From: Helicobacter pylori_CU | Lineage (GTDB): Bacteria; Campylobacterota; Campylobacteria; Campylobacterales; Helicobacteraceae | DNA: 64,000 bases | Assembly: GCF_000259235.1 (NCBI RefSeq) | Contig: NC_017733.1 | Coordinates: 744,001-808,000, forward strand | Direction: 5' to 3' | In this document: positions 18,673-27,022 of the stretch, one piece after another | Position numbering within the stretch: position 1 is the first letter of the stretch | Layout of the letters: every line of letters begins with the position of its first letter | Translations under genes and position numbers: made by a program | Notes under the pieces: model-generated | The model's database searches: none | The model's input: only the letters and a program-made list of their open reading frames with translations | Told to the model about the DNA's origin: nothing

Positions 18673-19017
18673 GTGAAAAAAGCATTAATCATAGCTAGCA
18701 AAATAACTCTTTGGTTATTGGCGCTTTTAGGTGTTTATGCTTTAGTGATCTTTGTTGCACTTAAAACCTATTATCAAAATAAAGGCTATAGTATTTTAAC
18801 ATTTGGAATGATTATAATGACAGAAGAAACCTATGAAGCCTATCTTGATACGAATATTAAACAATTGGAAGAGATAAGAAATCAAAAGCTTAACAAAGCA
18901 TTGGAATTGTGCAAACAATCAGGTCTTTTTCTCAGAAAGTTTGACGGAAAAAATTTTTCATTTGAATGCGATGAACCAAATCGCTCTAATAACCCTAACG
19001 GAAAGGTGAATCCTTAG
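18673..19017 (+). CDS. Small single-pass membrane protein of unknown function
   Basis: The protein has 114 residues from a GTG with AAAGG 7 nt upstream; an in-frame start at 18634 lacks a comparable site. One membrane helix lies at residues about 7-30 (IIASKITLWLLALLGVYALV), with the basic KK before it. A mostly helical, charged domain follows (EETYEAYLDTNIKQLEEIRN) with two cysteines, C78 and C96. The C-terminus is hydrophilic (NRSNNPNGKVNP). I do not recognise the family. Its last codons overlap the open frame of an ABC ATPase remnant in the -1 frame, so it sits exactly where the exporter's membrane domain should be. It could be an inserted gene or a leftover. Confidence 0.6.
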   Translation: MKKALIIASKITLWLLALLGVYALVIFVALKTYYQNKGYSILTFGMIIMTEETYEAYLDTNIKQLEEIRNQKLNKALELCKQSGLFLRKFDGKNFSFECDEPNRSNNPNGKVNP

Positions 19018-19673
19018 AATTTAATTTTTATGCATTAGTCGGTAGGAATGCTAGCGGAAAAACCACGCTGATTAAATTATTGCTAGGGTTTTATATCCCA
19101 AATTCAGGTCAAATTATTATCAATAACAAATACTCGTTACAGGATTTAGAGCTAAACAGCTACCACCAACAAATGAGTGCCATATTCCAAGATTTTTCTC
19201 TTTATACTGGGTACAGCATTGATGATAATCTTTTCATGCAAAACAACCCCACAAGAGAGCAATTAAAGCAAAAGAGAGAAATGCTAAAATCTTTTGATGA
19301 AAATTTTCAAAATTGTCTTAATGATTATAGCAACGCATTATTTGGAACACAGTATAATGGGATAGATTTTTCTTTAGGTCAAAAGCAACGCATAGCTACC
19401 ATAAGAGCCTTTTTAAAACCAAGTAATTGCATTGTTTTAGATGAGCCAAGCAGCGCCATCGATCCCATTATGGAAAAAGAGTTTTTAGATTTTATTTTTA
19501 AAAAATCGCAATCTAAGATGGCTTTAATTATTACACACCGCATGAATAGTGTCAAGCAAGCTGATGAAATTATCGTTTTAGATCAAGGCAAACTTATAGA
19601 ACAGGGCAACTTTGAAACCCTTATGAAAAAACAGGGATTATTTTACGAATTGTTTTTGAAACAACAATACTAA
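18999..19673 (+). pseudogene. ATPase-domain remnant of an ABC exporter (HP0600/SpaB-like), no start codon
   Basis: The frame opens at 18999 after a stop. It encodes a nearly whole nucleotide-binding domain: Walker A GRNASGKTT, Q-loop IFQDFSLYTG, signature FSLGQKQR (degenerate LSGGQ), Walker B CIVLDEPSSAID, and H-loop LIITHR. No ATG, GTG or TTG precedes Walker A; the first possible start, TTG at 19080, would remove it. The roughly 300-residue transmembrane domain expected for the family is missing. In 26695, as I recall, this slot (HP0600) holds a full multidrug ABC transporter. This copy therefore appears inactivated by a 5' deletion or replacement, unless a frameshift joins it to the preceding gene. 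I see no slippery heptamer. Confidence 0.75.
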
Positions 19674-19703
19674 TGAGCGCTTAAAATGTTTGGTAATTTT
19701 GGG

Positions 19704-19709
19704 TATAAT
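19704..19709 (+). promoter_or_regulatory. Extended -10 promoter of tlpD
   Basis: TGGGTATAAT lies about 36 nt before the tlpD ATG, with T-rich sequence upstream. This gives tlpD its own promoter separate from the ABC remnant. Confidence 0.65.
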
Positions 19710-19744
19710 CTCAAAAGATTCAAATTTAAATAAGGAATGCCACC

Positions 19745-21046
19745 ATGTTTGGGAATAAGCAGTTGCAACTTCAAATCAGTCAGAAAGATTCTGAGATTGC
19801 GGAGTTAAAAAAAGAAGTCAATCTCTATCAAAGCCTTTTAAATTTGTGCTTGCATGAAGGTTTTGTGGGTATTAAAAACAATAAAGTCGTTTTTAAAAGC
19901 GGGAATCTTGCAAGCTTAAACAATTTAGAAGAACAAAGCGTTCATTTTAAAGAAAATGCAGAGAGCGTTGATTTGCAAGGGGTTTCTTATTCTTTAAAAA
20001 GCCAAAATATTGATGGCGTGCAGTATTTTTCCCTAGCCAAAAAAACAGGGGGTGTGGGGGAATACCATAAAAGCGATTTGTTTAAGACTTTTTGCGCGAG
20101 CTTAAAAGAGGGCTTAGAGAATGCGCAAGAAAGCATGCAGTATTTCCATCAAGAAACAGGCTTGCTCTTAAATGCGGCTAAAAATGGCGAAGCGCATTCT
20201 ACTGAAGGATTAGGGACCGTTAATAAAACGGGTCAAGACATTGAATCGCTTTATGAAAAGATGCAAAACGCCACTTTGTTAGCGGACTCTCTCAACCAAC
20301 GGAGCAATGAAATCACTCAAGTCATTTCTTTGATTGACGATATTGCAGAACAAACCAATCTCTTAGCCCTAAACGCCGCTATTGAGGCTGCGCGAGCGGG
20401 CGAGCATGGGAGAGGTTTTGCGGTGGTGGCTGATGAGGTGAGAAAACTCGCTGAAAAAACCCAAAAAGCCACTAAAGAAATCGCCGTTGTGGTTAAAAGC
20501 ATGCAACAAGAAGCGAACGATATTCAAACCAACACCCACGATATTAATTCTATTGTAGGCTCTATTAAGGGCGATGTAGAAGAGCTGAAATCCACCGTGA
20601 AAAATAACATGATTGTCGCGCAAGCCGCAAAATACACCATCTACAATATCAATAACCGGGTGTTTTGCGGTCTAGCCAAACTCGATCATGTGGTCTTTAA
20701 AAACAACCTTTATGGCATGGTCTTTGGTCTCAATTCCTTTGACATTACCAGCCATAAGAATTGCCGCTTAGGCAAATGGTATTATGAGGGCGCGGGCAAA
20801 GAGAATTTTTCCAACACTTCAGGCTATAGAGCTTTAGAAAGCCACCATGCAAGCGTGCATGCTGAAGCTAATGATTTGGTTAAAGCCGTTCAAGAAGACC
20901 ACATTACCGATTCAAAATACCTAGAGCATAAAGTGCATTTAATGGAAGATAGCGCTAAACATGTCAAAGAAAATATTGATAAGATGTTTTACGAAAAACA
21001 AGATGAACTCAATAAAATCATTGAAAAAATTCAAAAAGGCGAATGA
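19745..21046 (+). CDS. tlpD: Cytoplasmic chemoreceptor TlpD
   Basis: The protein has 433 residues and no transmembrane segment, so it is a soluble receptor. A coiled-coil N-terminus (1-30) and a small N-terminal domain precede the MCP signalling hairpin. Its highly conserved tip lies at about 195-240 (AEQTNLLALNAAIEAARAGE, then HGRGFAVVADEVRKLAEKT). The C-terminus is a zinc-binding CZB domain with H315, C340 in NCRLGKWYYEGAG, and the H-containing helix SHHASVHAEAND. By family knowledge, TlpD drives energy and oxidant taxis, and the CZB Cys-zinc centre senses HOCl. Formerly annotated hlyB (HP0599). It may be cotranscribed with bioF 22 nt downstream. Confidence 0.97.
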   Translation: MFGNKQLQLQISQKDSEIAELKKEVNLYQSLLNLCLHEGFVGIKNNKVVFKSGNLASLNNLEEQSVHFKENAESVDLQGVSYSLKSQNIDGVQYFSLAKKTGGVGEYHKSDLFKTFCASLKEGLENAQESMQYFHQETGLLLNAAKNGEAHSTEGLGTVNKTGQDIESLYEKMQNATLLADSLNQRSNEITQVISLIDDIAEQTNLLALNAAIEAARAGEHGRGFAVVADEVRKLAEKTQKATKEIAVVVKSMQQEANDIQTNTHDINSIVGSIKGDVEELKSTVKNNMIVAQAAKYTIYNINNRVFCGLAKLDHVVFKNNLYGMVFGLNSFDITSHKNCRLGKWYYEGAGKENFSNTSGYRALESHHASVHAEANDLVKAVQEDHITDSKYLEHKVHLMEDSAKHVKENIDKMFYEKQDELNKIIEKIQKGE

Positions 21047-21068
21047 TTCCATTCAATGAAGTGTTTTG

Positions 21069-22190
21069 ATGTTTTCTAAATCTTTAGAAGCCCTACGCCA
21101 TGCCAAACGCTACCGCAAAAGAGAGTTGTTTGACCCTTTATTAAAGGATTACGCTTCTAATGATTATTTAGGTTTGAGCGTTAAAAAAGATTTGCTTCAA
21201 AACGCTTTTAATAAGCTCCAATCCTTTGTTTCTCATTCCCCCAAGGCTTCCATGCTAGTGAATGGCTACCACCCTTTGCATGCAGAGTTAGAAGAACGAT
21301 TAGCGGATTTGTTGGGGTTTGAAAGCGCTCTTTTAGTGGGGAGTGGTTTTTTGGGCAATCTGGCTTTAATAGACACCCTATTAGTCAAAAACGCCCTCTT
21401 ATTCATGGACGAACACTACCATGCAAGCGGGATTTTTAGCACCAAAACGAAGCCTAATCAAGTGGTTTTTTTCTCGCACAATGACGCTAAAGATTTACAA
21501 CAAAAACTCTTTAACGCTCCTAAAAATAAACTCAAATTCATAGCCATTGAGGGGGTTTATTCTATGGATGCGAGCGTCGCTCCCTATGATTTTTATACAA
21601 TCACTCAAGAGATCCCTAACGCTTTTTTAATCGTTGATGAAGCCCATAGTTTTGGGACTATCGGCGAGAATTTATTGGGTTTTTTAGAATATTATCGCAT
21701 CAAGGAAAAAGACAAAATCATTAAACTCAGCACTTTCTCTAAAGCGCTTGCGAGCTATGGGGCTTGTATTTTAGCCCCTTTACAAGTCATAGAGTTTTTA
21801 ACTAATCGCGCTAAAAGCGTGATTTATACTACCGCTTTAAGCCTGTTAGACACCGCTTTGACTTTGGCCCATTTAGAATACTTTATCGCGCAAAAACAAG
21901 AATTAAAAAAGGAGCTTAGCAAACACCAACAGATTATTTTTGAAACCTTAGGTATTAGAACGCTCGCAGGATTTTTTACCCTAAAATTTGAAAACAATCC
22001 CGATCTTTTAAACGCTCATCATTTTTTGAAAGAAAAAGGGTTTTTAGTGGGAGCTATCCGCCCTCCAACAGTTTCTAAACCCCTTTTACGCATCTCTTTA
22101 TCCCTTAAAAACAGCTTAGAAGACACTAAAGAGCTTGCGAACACCCTTTTAGATTATTCTAAAATACAATCTTCTTTTAAGAGTGATTAA
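21069..22190 (+). CDS. bioF: 8-amino-7-oxononanoate synthase-type PLP enzyme (BioF/Kbl family)
   Basis: The protein has 373 residues from the ATG at 21069; a TTG just before it is an alternative. It is an alpha-oxoamine synthase: YASNDYLGLS at the N-terminus, NGYHPLHAELEERLADLLG, EGVYSMDASVAPYDF, VDEAHSFGTIGENLLG (PLP-ring Asp/His), and the Schiff-base lysine in LSTFSKALASYGA. The enzyme condenses pimeloyl-thioester with alanine in biotin synthesis. Kbl (glycine C-acetyltransferase) is the close alternative; annotation of HP0598 varies. Its TAA is immediately followed by the ATG of the PBP gene, so the two are probably cotranscribed. Confidence 0.85.
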   Translation: MFSKSLEALRHAKRYRKRELFDPLLKDYASNDYLGLSVKKDLLQNAFNKLQSFVSHSPKASMLVNGYHPLHAELEERLADLLGFESALLVGSGFLGNLALIDTLLVKNALLFMDEHYHASGIFSTKTKPNQVVFFSHNDAKDLQQKLFNAPKNKLKFIAIEGVYSMDASVAPYDFYTITQEIPNAFLIVDEAHSFGTIGENLLGFLEYYRIKEKDKIIKLSTFSKALASYGACILAPLQVIEFLTNRAKSVIYTTALSLLDTALTLAHLEYFIAQKQELKKELSKHQQIIFETLGIRTLAGFFTLKFENNPDLLNAHHFLKEKGFLVGAIRPPTVSKPLLRISLSLKNSLEDTKELANTLLDYSKIQSSFKSD

Positions 22191-24173
22191 ATGCTAAAAA
22201 AGATTTTTTATGGTTTTATCGTTTTATTTTTAATTGTCATAGGGTTATTAGCCATTCTTATCGCTCAAGTCTGGGTAACTACGGATAAGGATATTGCCAA
22301 AATTAAAGATTATCGCCCGGGCGTCGCTTCACAGATTTTAGACCGAAAAGGGCGTTTGATCGCTAATATCTATGATAAAGAATTTCGTTTTTATGCGCGT
22401 TTTGAAGAAATCCCCCCACGATTCATTGAAAGCCTTTTAGCGGTAGAAGACACCCTCTTTTTTGAGCATGGGGGGATCAATTTGGACGCTATCATGCGCG
22501 CTATGATTAAAAACGCTAAAAGCGGTCGTTACACCGAAGGGGGCAGCACCCTAACCCAACAACTCGTTAAAAACATGGTGCTCACACGAGAAAAAACGCT
22601 AACCAGAAAACTCAAAGAAGCCATCATTTCTTTACGCATTGAAAAAGTCTTAAGCAAAGAAGAAATTTTAGAGCGTTATTTGAACCAAACTTTCTTTGGG
22701 CATGGGTATTATGGCGTGAAAACCGCAAGTTTAGGGTATTTTAAAAAACCCCTTGACAAACTCACGCTTAAAGAAATCGCCATGTTAGTCGCCTTACCCA
22801 GGGCTCCGAGTTTTTATGACCCCACTAAAAACTTAGAATTTTCACTCTCTAGGGCTAATGATATTTTAAGGCGGTTGTATTCTTTAGGCTGGATTTCTTC
22901 TAACGAGCTCAAAGGCGCTCTCAATGAAGTGCCAATTGTTTATAACCAAACTTCCACGCAAAACATCGCCCCCTATGTCGTGGATGAAGTGTTGAAGCAA
23001 TTGGATCAATTAGACGGGTTAAAAACTCAAGGCTACACCATAAAACTCACGATAGATTTGGATTACCAACGCTTAGCGTTAGAGTCCTTGCGTTTTGGGC
23101 ATCAAAAAATCTTAGAAAAAATCGCTAAAGAAAAGCCAAAAACTAACGCATCTAATGAAGATGAAGACAACTTAAACGCTAGCATGATAGTTACGGACAC
23201 GAGCACCGGTAAGATTTTAGCTTTAGTGGGGGGGATTGATTATACAAAAAGCGCTTTCAATCGCGCCACGCAAGCCAAACGGCAGTTTGGGAGCGCGATC
23301 AAGCCTTTTGTGTATCAAATCGCCTTTGATAATGGCTATTCCACGACTTCTAAAATCCCTGATACCGCGCGAAACTTTGAAAATGGCAATTATAGTAAAA
23401 ACAGCGAACAAAACCACGCATGGCACCCTAGCAATTATTCTCGCAAGTTTTTAGGGCTTGTAACCTTGCAAGAAGCCTTGAGCCATTCGTTAAATCTAGC
23501 CACGATCAATTTAAGCGATCAGCTTGGCTTTGAAAAAATTTATCAATCTTTAAGCGATATGGGGTTTAAAAACCTCCCTAAGGACTTGTCTATTGTGTTA
23601 GGGAGCTTTGCTATCTCACCCATTGATGCGGCTGAAAAATATTCTTTATTTTCTAATTACGGCACCATGCTCAAACCCATGCTCATTGAAAGCATCACTA
23701 ACCAACAAAACGATGTTAAAACTTTCACGCCTATGGAAACCAAAAAGATCACCTCTAAAGAACAGGCTTTTTTAACCCTTTCAGCGCTGATGAATGCGGT
23801 AGAAAACGGCACAGGGAATTTGGCTCGCATTAAAGGTTTAGAAATTGCCGGTAAAACCGGGACTTCTAACAACAATATTGATGCTTGGTTCATTGGCTTT
23901 ACTCCCACCTTACAAAGCGTGATCTGGTTTGGGAGAGACGATAACACGCCTATTGGCAAAGGAGCGACAGGAGGAGGCGTTGTGAGCGCGCCTGTGTATT
24001 CGTATTTCATGCGTAACATTTTAGCGATTGAACCCTCTTTAAAAAGAAAGTTTGATGTCCCCAAAGGCTTGCGTAAAGAAATCGTGGATAAAATCCCCTA
24101 CTACTCAACCCCTAATTCCATCACCCCCACCCCCAAAAGAACAGACGATAGCGAAGAACGCCTATTGTTCTAA
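22191..24173 (+). CDS. pbp1A: Bifunctional penicillin-binding protein 1A
   Basis: The protein has 660 residues. One N-terminal membrane anchor (FIVLFLIVIGLLAILIAQVW) leads into the GT51 glycosyltransferase: VEDTLFFEHGGIN with catalytic Glu, GGSTLTQQLVKN, and LKEAIISLRIEKVLSKEEIL. The transpeptidase domain follows with the nucleophile motif SAIKPF (Ser), the second motif SLN in ALSHSLNLATI, and KTGTS. It polymerises and cross-links peptidoglycan in the periplasm. In H. pylori, changes in PBP1A near these motifs give amoxicillin resistance; the SKN-type second motif reads SLN here. The gene starts directly after bioF and converges on the Tip-alpha gene with a 2-nt gap. Confidence 0.97.
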   Translation: MLKKIFYGFIVLFLIVIGLLAILIAQVWVTTDKDIAKIKDYRPGVASQILDRKGRLIANIYDKEFRFYARFEEIPPRFIESLLAVEDTLFFEHGGINLDAIMRAMIKNAKSGRYTEGGSTLTQQLVKNMVLTREKTLTRKLKEAIISLRIEKVLSKEEILERYLNQTFFGHGYYGVKTASLGYFKKPLDKLTLKEIAMLVALPRAPSFYDPTKNLEFSLSRANDILRRLYSLGWISSNELKGALNEVPIVYNQTSTQNIAPYVVDEVLKQLDQLDGLKTQGYTIKLTIDLDYQRLALESLRFGHQKILEKIAKEKPKTNASNEDEDNLNASMIVTDTSTGKILALVGGIDYTKSAFNRATQAKRQFGSAIKPFVYQIAFDNGYSTTSKIPDTARNFENGNYSKNSEQNHAWHPSNYSRKFLGLVTLQEALSHSLNLATINLSDQLGFEKIYQSLSDMGFKNLPKDLSIVLGSFAISPIDAAEKYSLFSNYGTMLKPMLIESITNQQNDVKTFTPMETKKITSKEQAFLTLSALMNAVENGTGNLARIKGLEIAGKTGTSNNNIDAWFIGFTPTLQSVIWFGRDDNTPIGKGATGGGVVSAPVYSYFMRNILAIEPSLKRKFDVPKGLRKEIVDKIPYYSTPNSITPTPKRTDDSEERLLF

Positions 24174-24175
24174 GC

Positions 24176-24754
24176 CTACATGGCTATAGGGACTTTAATG
24201 TCTCCGTAATTGACAGAATCTTTAAAGATTTCTTCCACTTTAGCCACAAGGATACTCACCGCTTGATTGTCTAAGGCCATTTTATGCAACCCTTCGCTCA
24301 AAGCGTCCTTATCAAAACCACGCGCACGCACTAACGCAAACACTTCCTCATTGTTAGGATTGATATAAATCCCTAAACGATCCACATTCATCAAGCTATC
24401 ATAAATGGGCTGTGTCATTTGGATAAACATTTCATTAGTGATCTTTTGCTTGATGCGGTTGGATTTAGAAAGGTAAGCCTCTTTGAGTTTATGCACAATA
24501 TTTTGCGCCACTCTTATTGTCGCTCTTTTGGTAGCGATTTTTTCTATTTCTTCAGTTTTCTTACCATCCACAATGTGCGAGCTATCCACCCCTTGCGTGA
24601 TATACTCACTGCGATTTTGCAACATCCAATAAGGCACATCTTGCAAGAAAGAATTCCTTTGCGAAGTGTTTGGGCAAGTGCAAGCCTGTAACATTAAAAC
24701 ACCCAACCCGCATAAAACCAATTGCTTGCTTTTTAAAAAAGATTTTTCTAACAC
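24176..24754 (-). CDS. tipA: TNF-alpha-inducing protein Tip-alpha
   Basis: The protein has 192 residues from the GTG at 24754 with an AGGGG site upstream. That is the standard length, so a longer frame up to 24814 is rejected. A signal peptide (QLVLCGLGVLMLQAC) is followed by Cys25 and Cys27 (ACTCPN), the pair that forms the intermolecular disulfides of the active dimer. The mature part (SQRNSFLQDVPYWMLQNRSE...) is all Tip-alpha, a secreted DNA-binding protein that enters gastric cells and induces TNF-alpha. It is convergent with pbp1A and downstream of rnpB on the same strand. It appears intact. Confidence 0.95.
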   Translation of the reverse strand: MLEKSFLKSKQLVLCGLGVLMLQACTCPNTSQRNSFLQDVPYWMLQNRSEYITQGVDSSHIVDGKKTEEIEKIATKRATIRVAQNIVHKLKEAYLSKSNRIKQKITNEMFIQMTQPIYDSLMNVDRLGIYINPNNEEVFALVRARGFDKDALSEGLHKMALDNQAVSILVAKVEEIFKDSVNYGDIKVPIAM

Positions 24755-24782
24755 GCTATCCCCTTTGATTTTGATTTCACAG

Positions 24783-24788
24783 AGTGTA
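24783..24788 (-). promoter_or_regulatory. Extended -10 box of the Tip-alpha gene
   Basis: TGTTACACT on the minus strand gives an extended -10 (TACACT) 29 nt before the GTG start. It lies between the rnpB terminator and the gene. Confidence 0.5.
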
Positions 24789-24860
24789 ACATAAATCTTT
24801 AAAATTTTAAACAATAATCAGGTAAAAAAATAAAAAAATAAAATGATTGAAACTTTATTT

Positions 24861-24881
24861 AAAAAATCAACACGCAGTTGA
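24861..24881 (-). terminator. rnpB: Rho-independent terminator of rnpB
   Basis: On the minus strand TCAAC-(5-nt loop)-GTTGA is followed by six T residues. It lies directly after the 3' strand of the RNase P RNA P1 helix. Confidence 0.8.
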
Positions 24882-25193
24882 GCATTAGAATAAGCCGGGT
24901 TCTGTCAATGGATGGCCATTTATCTGGGAAATATTTTGCAATATTCCTCAAGCGAAGCGCGTATCAATTTAGACTTACCATGCGCTTCTTGCTACAAATT
25001 GGGTTTGCCCAAACAAGCTAAATCGCTTTAGCTCTGGTGGGCTCTTACCCCACCCTTTCACCCTTACCTTAAAAAGGCGGTTTGCTTTCTGTGGCACTTT
25101 CCCTTAGCTCACGCTAGCCATCCGTTAGATGGAATTTTGTCTAATGTAGCCCGGACTTTCCTCTATTCTAAAATAGCGACCATCTTCTAATGC
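24882..25193 (-). ncRNA. rnpB: RNase P RNA (catalytic subunit, M1-type)
   Basis: The minus strand carries the universal P4 segment GAGGAAAGTCCGGGCT (about 25146-25161) near the 5' end and the universal 3' segment ACAGAACCCGGCTTA at about 24890-24905. The ends pair perfectly as helix P1 (GCATTAGAA at 25193-25185 with TTCTAATGC at 24890-24882), which fixes the borders at about 312 nt. It cleaves the 5' leader from pre-tRNAs with the RnpA protein. A TAACAT -10 box sits 7 nt before the 5' end and an intrinsic terminator follows, so it is an independent transcription unit. Confidence 0.96.
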
Positions 25194-25199
25194 ATTAAT

Positions 25200-25205
25200 A
25201 TGTTA
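25200..25205 (-). promoter_or_regulatory. rnpB: -10 box of rnpB
   Basis: TAACAT on the minus strand ends 7 nt before the inferred RNA 5' end at 25193. The T-rich run CTTTTTTC lies just upstream. Confidence 0.6.
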
Positions 25206-25228
25206 GAAAAAAGTAGCTTTAAAAGAGT

Positions 25229-26701
25229 TTAAAAATTAAGAGTGTAGAGAATATTTTTATTATTCTCATAGCTCACAAGGACAAGCTCATCGTTTCTAAA
25301 CCCCCCAGCGTTGATATTTTTAATCTCTTTAGGCAAGCCATAAACTTCAAGGATTTCTTCTTTTGTGGGGTCTATGACTAAAAGCGTGTTAAATTCCTTA
25401 CTGAACGCATAAAGTTGATTATCCTTTAAAGCCAAAGCGCTAATGACTAACTCGCCCAATCCCCTTTTTTCTTTAAGTTTGGCATTGCCTAATTCCAGTA
25501 AAAACTCCCCATGCACCTGTTTATCGCTATTGAGCATGGAGATGATAATCAAATCCTTATAACGCTTGTTAGGAGCGGTGATCAAATAAGTGAATTTAGC
25601 CCCTCTTCTTGCAGCGCTAATATAGTAGTTTTTTGCCCTAGAAGTTTTTAAGCGGCTGCGCTCCACTTCATCAAAAGAGTCAGCCCCTTCTAAAAAATAA
25701 GGGAAGTTTTTAAGCGCGTTAGCGTTTTTGTTAGGAGTGATTTCTACGCTCGTTTTATTATTGCCCATGATCACAATGTTTTCATCTTCGTTGAAATCCG
25801 CCCCCACGAACGCCCCCACCGTCGCACTATAATAGCTATCCAACACCATATGGCTATGAATGGTTTTCAAATCGTTACTTACAAGATAAAGCCCTTGGTT
25901 TTCTGTAGTAAGGATCGCCTTGTCTTCATTGAAACTCAAATCCGTGATCGCTCCGTTCAGTTTTAAAAAAAGCTCTTCTTTTTTTCCAATCTTTAGAGTT
26001 TTTGTAATTTCTAAAGGCGAATGCTCATAATCATTATCTTTAGGCAAAGCGCTCAATTTCAAAGGCTCGCCCACATCTCTTCTGCCTAAAACGCTTCTTG
26101 GGAATTTCAAATGATCCCAATTCTCCATAGACCAGACCGATTCTTTCAGATTCCAAGAAAAACGCACCGGATCGCTTTGCCCTATGTAAGGGAAAGGCCC
26201 GGTAGAAATAAACGCTTGCACAGCGTTAGAACCCACCACTATAAAGAAAACATAAAAAGCGCTTTTTTGGAGTGTGTTTAACGAATCATCTTTAAAAAGT
26301 TGGGTATTAGGGGCAAAAAAGAGCAAAACCGCTAAAAGCACCACCACGCTAAAAAAAACAAAAAGCGCCCAAAACTGCGTGTGCAAGCCCAAAATAGCGA
26401 GCGCGAATCCCTGCCCCACATCTTCTAACGCATGGCTACCGGTATGATAAAAGCTCTCATATAACCCGCTACTAGCCATGAGCAATAGCAGGGCAATGTA
26501 TTTAGGCTTAAACCCAAAACGCACCACCAAAAGCGCCACCGCCCCTATTAAAATCATGTTGATGCGTTGTGCCCAGCAAAAAATACAAGGCGAATCTTTC
26601 AAAACATAGCCAAAATAAAAATTCGCTAAACCCACAGGAAAGATCAAAATCCCTAAAACCGCCAAAGAAAAAAGATTGTAAAATCGGGTTTCTTTATTCA
26701 T
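25229..26701 (-). CDS. dsbI: DsbI: DsbB-like thiol oxidoreductase with a beta-propeller-like C-terminal domain
   Basis: The protein has 490 residues. The N-terminal 170 residues form a DsbB-type membrane domain with four or five helices and the quinone-linked CxxC motif C39-I-F-C42 in SPCIFCWAQR. The remaining roughly 300 residues are periplasmic and strand-rich with short repeated blades (NGAITDLSFNEDKAIL, DNQLYAFSKEFNTLLVID), suggesting a propeller. I found no other cysteine in the protein, so the second DsbB cysteine pair is absent. By family knowledge, DsbI (HP0595) acts with the small protein Dba in an alternative disulfide pathway. It starts 9 nt after the dba stop. Confidence 0.9.
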   Translation of the reverse strand: MNKETRFYNLFSLAVLGILIFPVGLANFYFGYVLKDSPCIFCWAQRINMILIGAVALLVVRFGFKPKYIALLLLMASSGLYESFYHTGSHALEDVGQGFALAILGLHTQFWALFVFFSVVVLLAVLLFFAPNTQLFKDDSLNTLQKSAFYVFFIVVGSNAVQAFISTGPFPYIGQSDPVRFSWNLKESVWSMENWDHLKFPRSVLGRRDVGEPLKLSALPKDNDYEHSPLEITKTLKIGKKEELFLKLNGAITDLSFNEDKAILTTENQGLYLVSNDLKTIHSHMVLDSYYSATVGAFVGADFNEDENIVIMGNNKTSVEITPNKNANALKNFPYFLEGADSFDEVERSRLKTSRAKNYYISAARRGAKFTYLITAPNKRYKDLIIISMLNSDKQVHGEFLLELGNAKLKEKRGLGELVISALALKDNQLYAFSKEFNTLLVIDPTKEEILEVYGLPKEIKNINAGGFRNDELVLVSYENNKNILYTLNF

Positions 26702-26710
26702 GCATCCCCC

Positions 26711-26875
26711 TTATAGATTCATATTAGGCAAAGTGCTAGAGCTATGGGCTATAAAAATAATAAGCTCCACCAACCACACCACAATCAAAATCCCAAACGC
26801 CCAATTTTCTTTTTCAGGCTTTTTAAACGCTATCAAAATAGCGGCTAGACTTAAAATCAGTCCTAAAAACTCCAT
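26711..26875 (-). CDS. dba: Small membrane protein Dba-like, dsbI partner
   Basis: The ORF encodes 54 residues, ATG at 26875 with AAGGA 5 nt upstream. It has two short hydrophobic helices (MEFLGLILSLAAILIAF and WAFGILIVVWLVELIIFIA) separated by a charged KKPEKEN turn, so a two-pass inner-membrane protein. In Campylobacter the equivalent gene dba (disulfide bond associated) is cotranscribed with dsbI; the 9-nt gap to dsbI fits the same arrangement. A perfect -10 box lies 25 nt upstream. The call rests on size, topology and context rather than motif. Confidence 0.75.
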   Translation of the reverse strand: MEFLGLILSLAAILIAFKKPEKENWAFGILIVVWLVELIIFIAHSSSTLPNMNL

Positions 26876-26899
26876 GCCGTTCCTTAAAATTTTCGTAGG

Positions 26900-26905
26900 A
26901 TTATA
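26900..26905 (-). promoter_or_regulatory. -10 box of the dba-dsbI operon
   Basis: A perfect TATAAT (GAGTATAATCC) on the minus strand lies 24 nt upstream of the dba ATG. Confidence 0.6.
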
Positions 26906-27022
26906 CTCAAAAACAAACTATTGGATAAATAAAAAAATATCTAGTGGATAACTTTTGAGAGAATTATATTAAGGGAGAAAGCCCTATTTATCCATATTTG
27001 ATTAAAAACAGAGCCAATTTTA

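Noticed and set aside
18999..19017. Programmed -1 frameshift joining the small membrane gene to the ABC remnant
   Set aside because: The frames overlap in the right order, but no slippery heptamer or following pseudoknot is visible in the 19-nt overlap.
20369..20623. Antisense ORFs within tlpD
   Set aside because: Opposite the conserved MCP tip, without ribosome sites.
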